Source: a virus
Virus record (IMG/VR): IMGVR_UViG_3300011114_000353
Span: 1-26,797 of that record
Direction: 5' to 3' (one strand)
Length of the DNA: 26,797 bases
Shown: piece by piece, positions 22,091-26,797 of the stretch
How the letters are laid out: each line of letters opens with the position of its first letter
Numbering within the stretch: the first letter of the stretch is position 1
Notes under the pieces: model-generated
What the model saw: the letters and a program-made list of their open reading frames with translations, nothing else
Told to the model about the DNA's origin: nothing
Database searches by the model: none
Program-made: the position numbers and the translations under genes

Positions 22091-22114
22091 CATGTCGACC
22101 ATGTCGACGTCGAC
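22091..22114. repeat. Cluster of three GTCGAC palindromes
   Basis: CATGTCGAC occurs twice in tandem (22091-22099, 22100-22108), followed at once by a third GTCGAC (22109-22114). Three identical 6-bp palindromes in 21 bp next to an iteron array suggest a second protein-binding site. Confidence 0.6.
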
Positions 22115-22127
22115 CAGGCGCGCGTTA

Positions 22128-22406
22128 GTTAGTGCCCACTACCGCCAGCTGCAAAGTAAGCGCCCACTAACTGGACTGGTAGTTAGTGCTTACTAGCTTG
22201 TAAGTTAATGCTCACTAACCTGGAAGTAAGTGCTTGCTAATGCTGCAATGCAGCATAAGTAAGCGCTCACTAACTTGTGTGTAAGCGCCCACTAACTTTG
22301 AAGTAAGCGCCCACTAACATAGATGTGAGTGCTTACTAGCTTGTAAGTTAGCGCTTACTAACTTGGAGGTGAGTGCTTACTAGCTTGGAAGTGAGTGCCC
22401 ACTAAC
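22128..22406. repeat. Array of 12 iterons, mostly 22 bp apart (candidate origin or pac site)
   Basis: Twelve copies of a 16-bp core, consensus GTWAGYGCYYACTARC, begin at 22128, 22156, 22182, 22204, 22226, 22259, 22281, 22303, 22325, 22347, 22369 and 22391. From 22259 on, and from 22182 to 22226, spacing is exactly 22 bp, about two helical turns, so binding sites share one DNA face. Each core is itself near-palindromic (TTAGTG-CC-CACTAA type). The spacers are 6-bp and variable. Regular 22-bp iterons next to AT-rich DNA are the hallmark of initiator-controlled origins. Being 166 bp before the small terminase, the array could also be a terminase recognition site. Repeats and spacing are read directly; role is inferred. 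Confidence 0.85.
22240..22256. repeat. Palindrome interrupting the iteron array
   Basis: ATGCTGCA-A-TGCAGCAT, two perfect 8-bp arms around one base, sits between the fifth and sixth iterons. It stretches their spacing from 22 to 33 bp, which is one extra helical turn and a half-integral number of repeats, so phase on the helix is kept. Confidence 0.7.
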
Positions 22407-22452
22407 ATGGGGGGCGCCAGGGCCTTGCGCTGGCCGTGTCGGCCACGGCATC

Positions 22453-22486
22453 GTTTGTAAACAATTTTTATTTTTAAAAGTATCTT
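22453..22486. other. AT-rich stretch beside iterons (possible DNA unwinding element)
   Basis: About 34 bases, of which only about 6 are G or C, including runs of T and A, lie 47 bp right of the last iteron and after a GC-rich hairpin (22433-22449, GCCGTG/CACGGC). In iteron origins such stretches melt first. Confidence 0.45.
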
Positions 22487-22535
22487 GCAAGCACTTAGCT
22501 TGCGCCCGTACATCTGATAGGTCAAATAGGCCAAA

Positions 22536-22565
22536 TGGACAACACGTTTAAGTCCGTGGTATAAC
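22536..22565 (+). promoter_or_regulatory. Rightward promoter of packaging operon
   Basis: TGGACA, 18 bases, TATAAC: five of six matches to each sigma70 consensus box. The expected start of transcription, about 7 bases after the -10, coincides with the small terminase ATG at 22572, so the mRNA would have no 5' leader. Confidence 0.65.
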
Positions 22566-22571
22566 GCAGCC

Positions 22572-23066
22572 ATGTTCCAGTCACTCCCACTGGCTATACG
22601 ACCTAGAGTTCAGGCGACAGAGGCGCGTCTGGATGCTATATACAAAGCTGCATCTATGGGGTTAAAAGGGGATTCACTAGCACTGGCGTCGGGGATGCTG
22701 CCTTTAGAGTACCGGCAATTGTGCCAATTTGACCCATTGGCCGAACTAGCGGCGCAGAAGGGCAAGGCGGACAACGAACTGCGCGCAGCGCAACGTCTGA
22801 ACGAGGCGTCAGATCAGGGCGATGCCAAGGCCAGCCTGGCAATACTTACCCACGTTCACGGTTGGCAACAAACATCCAACGTCAACATAAATGTCGAGCA
22901 GCGGATTAGTATCATATCCGCGCTAGAAGAAGCCAAGTCAAGGGTGATCGAAGGCAGTGCTACAATAGACGAAGCCCCCGAACGCATCAACGGTCGAGGG
23001 CTTCTTACCAATAACGATGAGGACACATCGCATGGCTACCAACATTCTAACGCAAGCGCGGCTTAA
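22572..23066 (+). CDS. Terminase small subunit
   Basis: 164 aa. Residues 14-100 match the phage small-terminase pattern I recognise: EARLDAIYKAASMGLKGDSLALASGM, then LPLEYRQLC, DPLAELAAQKGKADNE and ILTHVHGWQ. The first part forms the DNA-binding helix-turn-helix (about 20-52). The helical middle would oligomerise into the ring that recognises packaging DNA and stimulates the large subunit. There is no Shine-Dalgarno before ATG 22572, and a strong promoter ends 6 bases upstream, so translation is probably leaderless; the alternative ATG at 22656 would cut into the HTH. The last 35 bases overlap the HNH gene. The region after residue 128 is variable and acidic. Confidence 0.75.
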   Translation: MFQSLPLAIRPRVQATEARLDAIYKAASMGLKGDSLALASGMLPLEYRQLCQFDPLAELAAQKGKADNELRAAQRLNEASDQGDAKASLAILTHVHGWQQTSNVNINVEQRISIISALEEAKSRVIEGSATIDEAPERINGRGLLTNNDEDTSHGYQHSNASAA

Positions 23067-23550
23067 AGAACTCTTGCGCTACGACCCGGCAACGGGGCTA
23101 TTTACGTGGTTGCAAAACAAAGGCACACAGCGCAAAAACGCTATTGCCGGTTCGCGGCACACTACCGGTTACGTCAATATTAGTATTGACAGCAAACTAC
23201 ACCGAGCGCATCGGCTTGTGTGGCTGTATGAGTATGGTTGTTTTCCCGACGGAGAGATTGACCACATAAACCGCGTTCCGTTTGACAACCGACGCGTTAA
23301 TATACAAGTAGCGACGCGCAACCAAAACACGCAGAATACCGGCTTACAATGTAATAACGTCTCGGGCCACCGAGGTATTGGCTGGAATAAACAGCAACAA
23401 AAATGGCGGGCACGAATAGGTATTGACGGAAAAAACACCTATTTAGGGCGGTTTGATACGTTTGAAGATGCTGTGTCTGCGTATACTGACGCTGCAAGTA
23501 TTTACCACGCATATAGGCTGCAATGCAAAAGCCAATCTACTCCACAATAG
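23032..23550 (+). CDS. HNH endonuclease with AP2 DNA-binding domain (homing type)
   Basis: 172 aa from ATG 23032, with GAGGA eight bases upstream. An in-frame ATG at 23017 adds five residues but its start lies on that ribosome site. Residues about 57-103 are an HNH core: HRAHRLVWL, GEIDHIN (D77, H78, N80), DNRRVN and ATRNQNTQN. Residues about 112-160 form an AP2-like domain (GHRGIGWNKQQQKWRARI, YLGRFDTFEDAVSAY). This HNH_3-AP2 pairing is typical of phage homing nucleases that cut alleles lacking the gene. It sits between the terminase genes, overlapping the small subunit by 35 bases and the large subunit by 28 bases. It could instead have been adopted for packaging, as HNH proteins near terminases sometimes are. 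Confidence 0.85.
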   Translation: MATNILTQARLKELLRYDPATGLFTWLQNKGTQRKNAIAGSRHTTGYVNISIDSKLHRAHRLVWLYEYGCFPDGEIDHINRVPFDNRRVNIQVATRNQNTQNTGLQCNNVSGHRGIGWNKQQQKWRARIGIDGKNTYLGRFDTFEDAVSAYTDAASIYHAYRLQCKSQSTPQ

Positions 23551-25046
23551 ACGAAGAAAAACTGATGGTCGAATTGTGGTCGCCCGCGCTTGCGGACGAT
23601 CCCGAAGCGTTTGTCCTTTTTGCGTTTCCGTGGGGCCAGAAGAATACCCCGCTGCATAAATTCAAAGGCCCGCGCAAATGGCAGCGCGAGGTGCTGCGCG
23701 ACATCAAGCAACATATAGATAACAACAAAGGCAAGGTGCAGATGGACACCCTGCGAGAGGCGGTGTCATCTGGCCGGGGTATTGGCAAGTCAGCCTTAGT
23801 GTCTTGGTTGGTGCTGTGGATGCTGACCACCCGCATTGGCGGCAGCGTCATCATTAGCGCCAACTCGGAGAACCAGTTGCGCTCGGTAACCTGGGCCGAG
23901 CTGACCAAGTGGTCGGCTATGTCTATCAACAACCACTGGTTTGAGATCAGCGCAACTAAGCTGGTGCCGGCGCAGTGGCTGTGCGAGCTGGTCGAGCGGG
24001 ACTTGAAAAAAGGCACACGTTATTGGGCGGCAGAGGGCAAGCTGTGGTCGGCGGAGAACCCCGACAGCTACGCCGGCGTGCATAACCAAGACGGCATGAT
24101 GCTGATATTTGACGAGTCATCAGGCATCCCCAACCCCATATGGGAGGTCGGCGCCGGGTTCTTTACTGAGAACACGCCGGACAGGTACTGGTTTGCCTTT
24201 AGCAACCCGCGCCGTAACGAGGGGTACTTTTTCGAGTGTTTTCACGCCAAACGGGCGTTTTGGAACACCCGCAGCGTGGACGCAAGGACGGTGGAGGACA
24301 CCGACAAGCAGGTTTACGAGCAGATCATTGCCGAATATGGCGAAGATAGCCCGCAGGCCAAGGTCGAGGTGTATGGTGAGTTCCCCGACGCGGGCGAGGA
24401 TCAGTTCATCAAGCCCATGCTGGTCGAGGACGCCATGCAGCGGGCGCGATGGAAGGACACAACTGCGCCTATAGTATTAGGTATCGACCCGGCCAGAGGC
24501 GGCGCTGACTCTACGGTGCTGGTGGTGCGCCAGGGGCGGGACATTGTGGCCATCAAACGCTACTCGGGCGAGGACACCATGACCATAGTCGGGCGGGTGA
24601 TCGACGCAATCGAGGAATATAAGCCTATTTTGTCAGTTATTGACGAAGGCGGGCTGGGGTACGGCATACTTGACAGGCTCACAGAGCAGCGTTATAAGGT
24701 GCGAGGGGTAAACTTTGGCTGGAAAGCCAAAAACTCTATTATGTGGGGCAACAAGCGGGCTGAAATGTGGGGAACCATGAAGGACTGGCTGAAAACAGCG
24801 TCCGTTCCAGTTGATCGGCAGCTAAAAGCTGATCTGGTCGGCCCCATGAAGAAGCCTAACAGCAGTGGTACGATTTTCCTTGAAGGAAAGAAGGAAATGC
24901 GTAGTAGAGGGTTAGCTTCACCCGACGCCGCCGACGCGCTGGCGGTTACTTTTGCCTTCCCCGTCGCGCACCGCGAGTATCGGGAGCCGACCCGGCGCAC
25001 AGCGTCATCTCACGCCAGCGTAACCAACTCTTGGATGGGTAGCTAA
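23523..25046 (+). CDS. Terminase large subunit
   Basis: 507 aa. The ATPase domain has Walker A SGRGIGKS (83-90), Walker B MLIFDES (193-199) and a coupling-type AFSNPRR (225-231). The nuclease domain has LGIDPARGGADS (D322), SVIDEGG (D374) and SPDAADALAV (D468, D471), the acidic metal-binding set of the RNase-H-like fold. Together with the small subunit it cuts concatemeric DNA and pumps it into the procapsid through the portal. Length is typical. Start ATG 23523 lies inside the HNH gene with only a weak AGG upstream, so coupling to HNH translation is likely; the next ATG (23565) would lose residues before the ATPase but not motifs. Confidence 0.92.
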   Translation: MQKPIYSTIDEEKLMVELWSPALADDPEAFVLFAFPWGQKNTPLHKFKGPRKWQREVLRDIKQHIDNNKGKVQMDTLREAVSSGRGIGKSALVSWLVLWMLTTRIGGSVIISANSENQLRSVTWAELTKWSAMSINNHWFEISATKLVPAQWLCELVERDLKKGTRYWAAEGKLWSAENPDSYAGVHNQDGMMLIFDESSGIPNPIWEVGAGFFTENTPDRYWFAFSNPRRNEGYFFECFHAKRAFWNTRSVDARTVEDTDKQVYEQIIAEYGEDSPQAKVEVYGEFPDAGEDQFIKPMLVEDAMQRARWKDTTAPIVLGIDPARGGADSTVLVVRQGRDIVAIKRYSGEDTMTIVGRVIDAIEEYKPILSVIDEGGLGYGILDRLTEQRYKVRGVNFGWKAKNSIMWGNKRAEMWGTMKDWLKTASVPVDRQLKADLVGPMKKPNSSGTIFLEGKKEMRSRGLASPDAADALAVTFAFPVAHREYREPTRRTASSHASVTNSWMGS

Positions 25047-25304
25047 GTGAAGAAAAGCGTATCTTTAGCCATTGGTCGAGGCGAGAAGCTCCCGGTTAGC
25101 AAGGGCGCCGGCCTGACCGCCAAGGGCCGAGCTAAGTACAATGCAGCCACCGGCAGCAATCTGAAAGCCCCGGCGCCCAGCCCCAAGACTGCCGCCGACA
25201 AGGGCCGCAAAGCGTCATTTTGTGCCCGAATGTCTGGCGTGGTGGCCAAGGCCAAAGGCCCAGCAGAACGTGCAAAAGCCTCTCTTAAACGGTGGAAATG
25301 CTAA
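25047..25304 (+). CDS. DUF6321-like small basic protein
   Basis: 85 aa from GTG 25047, immediately after the terminase stop. It matches a pattern I recognise in many phages right after the large terminase: IGRGEKLPVSKGAGLTAKGR, NAATGSNLKAPAPSPKTA, ASFCARMSGVV and KASLKRWKC. It is strongly basic with two conserved cysteines. The function is unknown; it may bind DNA or RNA during head assembly. GTG start and direct abutment suggest coupling to terminase translation. Confidence 0.75.
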   Translation: MKKSVSLAIGRGEKLPVSKGAGLTAKGRAKYNAATGSNLKAPAPSPKTAADKGRKASFCARMSGVVAKAKGPAERAKASLKRWKC

Positions 25305-25306
25305 TT

Positions 25307-25444
25307 ATGCCCCTCGTCAAGTCACCCAGTCCAATGGCCTTCCGCAAGAACATCAAGGCAGAAGTAGCCGCAGGAAAGCCCTTGAAACAAGCGGTGGCGA
25401 TAAGTTATGCTGTTAAACGCGCTGCGGCAAAGAAGAAAAAATAG
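25307..25444 (+). CDS. Small basic phage protein between terminase and portal
   Basis: 45 aa; ATG 25307 with GGTGGAAA upstream, ending TAG 25442-25444. Pattern MPLVKSPSPMAFRKNIKAE, GKPLKQAVAISYAVK, ending in a lysine tail, is one I recognise as a short conserved protein in the same genomic slot of other phages. Probably helical and nucleic-acid binding by charge; function unknown. Its stop shares a base with the portal GTG. Confidence 0.7.
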   Translation: MPLVKSPSPMAFRKNIKAEVAAGKPLKQAVAISYAVKRAAAKKKK

Positions 25445-26797
25445 TGGCATACCAAGACACCGGCATTAACGAGGCAGGCGCAGTCTCGTCAGGCGGCACC
25501 AAGTCCGACCATGACAACGGCGAGATGCTGGCAACGATGCGGACGCGCCTCACAATGGCGATTGCTGCGTATTCGGACAGCCGCGAAGATGAGTTAGACG
25601 ACCTGCGCTTTCGTGCTGCAAGCCCCGACAACCAGTGGCAGTGGCCTGCTGATGTGCTGGCGACACGCGGCTCGGTGCAAGGCCAAACGATCAACGCTCG
25701 CCCATGCCTGACCATCAACAAGCTGCCGCAGCATGTGCTGCAAGTGACCAACGACCAGCGGCAGAACCGGCCTAGTGGCAAGGTGATACCGGCTGACGAC
25801 AAGGCTGACATTGAGGTTGCCGAGATATTTAACGGTTTGGTGCGGCACATTGAGTATATCTCGGATGCTGACGTAGCCTATGACACCGCCTGCGACAACC
25901 AGGTAACGTTTGGTGAGGGTTACTTTCGCATCCTGACCGAGTATTGCGACGACAGCACTTTTGAGCAAGACCTGCGAATTGGGCGTATTCGTGACTCGTT
26001 TAGCGTGTACATGGATCCTACGATTCAAGACCCCTGCGGTTCGGATGCCGAGTGGTGCTTCATCAATCAAGAAATTACCAAAGACGAATACGAACGGCAG
26101 TTTCCTGATGCTGCAACGCTGTCCAGCCTGCAATACGGCGTGGGCGACGGGCAATTAAACGCGTGGATCAACCAAGACACGGTGCGGATTGCTGAGTATT
26201 TCTACATCAAGCACGAGGCCAAGAAGCTAAACCAATACCACGGCGGAATTACCGCTATGGCCGGCTCACCGGAGGCCAAACAAGCTGAACTGATGGGTTT
26301 GAAGCCTATAAAGACCAGAGATGTGGACGTTCGGACGGTTAAATGGTGCAAAACCAACGGTTTTGAGGTGTTGGAAGAACGCGATTGGGCGGGCAAATAC
26401 ATCCCCGTAATCCGCGTAATTGGCAACGAATTTGAGATTGATGGCCGGATGTACGTTAGCGGTCTGGTGCGGAATGCGAAAGACGCGCAGCGCATGTACA
26501 ACTATTGGGTTAGCCAAGAAGCCGAAATGCTGGCGCTGGCACCCAAGGCACCGTTTATTGGCTACGGCGGTCAGTTTGAGGGCTACGAGCAGCAATGGAA
26601 AACGGCCAACATCAACAACTGGCCGTATCTGGAAGTTAACCCCGATGTGACCGATGGGCAAGGCGGGCCGCTGCCGCTGCCGGCGCGGTCACAGCCGCCG
26701 ATGGCGTCTAGCGGCCTGTTGCAAGCCAAAGCAGGCGCCGCCGACGACATTAAGTCATCGACCGGGCAGTACGATAGCAGTCTCGGCGCCACCAGCA
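25444..26797 (+). CDS. Portal protein, P22-like (partial, cut by window end)
   Basis: About 451 residues from GTG 25444, open to the right edge with no stop. P22-portal-like features: LTMAIAAYSDSREDELDDLRF near the start, INARPCLTINKLPQHVLQVTNDQRQNRPS (about 82-110), an acidic Asp-rich region, then ADVAYDTACDNQVTFGEGYFRI and SFSVYMDPTIQDP. Later are RIAEYFYIKHE, RMYNYWVSQEAEMLAL and the SSTGQYDSSLGA element at the edge. The portal forms the ring at one capsid vertex through which terminase packs DNA. Full-length relatives run about 700 residues, so roughly a third is missing. It overlaps the upstream stop by one base. Confidence 0.88.
   Translation, partial: MAYQDTGINEAGAVSSGGTKSDHDNGEMLATMRTRLTMAIAAYSDSREDELDDLRFRAASPDNQWQWPADVLATRGSVQGQTINARPCLTINKLPQHVLQVTNDQRQNRPSGKVIPADDKADIEVAEIFNGLVRHIEYISDADVAYDTACDNQVTFGEGYFRILTEYCDDSTFEQDLRIGRIRDSFSVYMDPTIQDPCGSDAEWCFINQEITKDEYERQFPDAATLSSLQYGVGDGQLNAWINQDTVRIAEYFYIKHEAKKLNQYHGGITAMAGSPEAKQAELMGLKPIKTRDVDVRTVKWCKTNGFEVLEERDWAGKYIPVIRVIGNEFEIDGRMYVSGLVRNAKDAQRMYNYWVSQEAEMLALAPKAPFIGYGGQFEGYEQQWKTANINNWPYLEVNPDVTDGQGGPLPLPARSQPPMASSGLLQAKAGAADDIKSSTGQYDSSLGATS

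Larger units (their letters stand above)
21826..22571. other. Non-coding control / candidate origin region
   Basis: No credible gene lies in these 746 bases between the leftward early operon and the rightward packaging genes. From left to right it holds: a leftward promoter with a palindrome; two weak hairpins (22030-22046 and a 6-bp GGCGGT/ACCGCC stem at 22064-22081); a GTCGAC cluster; a 12-copy iteron array; a GC-rich hairpin (22433-22449); a 34-bp AT-rich stretch (22453-22486); and a rightward promoter. This combination is typical of replication origins or DNA-recognition centres. Confidence 0.6.

Noticed and set aside
22128-22406. CRISPR array
   Set aside because: Repeats are 16 bp with about 6-bp spacers, repeat copies differ from each other and no cas gene is near; the pattern fits iterons.
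22358-22573. 71-aa minus-strand frame over the right iterons and terminase promoter
   Set aside because: It is read through repeats and promoter boxes, has no ribosome site and no protein-like composition.

Overview
The window is part of a tailed double-stranded DNA phage genome (or prophage). It has a P22-like portal, a large terminase, 'DNA transfer/ejection' proteins, a short fibre or tailspike protein and a lysis cassette, which together suggest a podovirus-like virion. Gene style (GH108 lysozyme, DUF6321-like protein, DUF2800 nuclease, PolA-type polymerase, RepB-like primase-helicase, Dcm plus SNF2 pair) resembles phages of Betaproteobacteria or other Gram-negative freshwater bacteria. 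That host guess rests on family resemblance only. No integrase, repressor, coat or scaffold gene is visible. Portal lies at the right edge and fibre/ejection genes at the left edge, so the missing head and tail genes probably sit outside the window, between the two ends of a circular or permuted map.

Layout. (1) 1-8271, rightward: the end of an unknown virion gene, a fibre-like protein, a small virion-like protein, a SET-cupin fusion, three ejection-type proteins, then a lysis region (membrane/coiled-coil protein, secreted six-cysteine protein, small holin-like protein, GH108 endolysin). (2) 8263-12765, leftward: one very compact operon of 14 frames in which nearly every gene overlaps the next. 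It starts with a VRR-NUC nuclease, a cytosine-C5 methyltransferase and an SNF2-type helicase and ends in ten small proteins. A 332-codon frame with its own Shine-Dalgarno is nested inside the methyltransferase gene. (3) 12766-12836: divergent control region with an inverted repeat. (4) 12837-19154, rightward: replication genes (DUF2800 Fe-S nuclease, a probable accessory protein, family A DNA polymerase, primase-helicase), closed by a clear intrinsic terminator. (5) 19179-21825, leftward: early-type small genes including a short sliding-clamp-like protein, a 38-aa HTH-like protein and two tiny membrane peptides, with hairpins between genes. (6) 21826-22571: about 746 bp of non-coding DNA with a leftward promoter carrying a palindrome, a GTCGAC cluster, twelve 16-bp iterons mostly at 22-bp spacing, an AT-rich stretch and a rightward promoter. 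(7) 22572-26797, rightward: small terminase, HNH-AP2 endonuclease, large terminase, two small proteins and the portal, which is cut by the window edge.

How it fits together. Polymerase, primase-helicase, nucleases, clamp-like protein and SNF2 helicase form a self-contained replication/recombination set. The iteron region is the best candidate for the origin, or for a packaging recognition site because it abuts the small terminase. The strongest candidates for unusual biology are the methyltransferase-nested gene, the iteron region, the SET-cupin protein and the short clamp.
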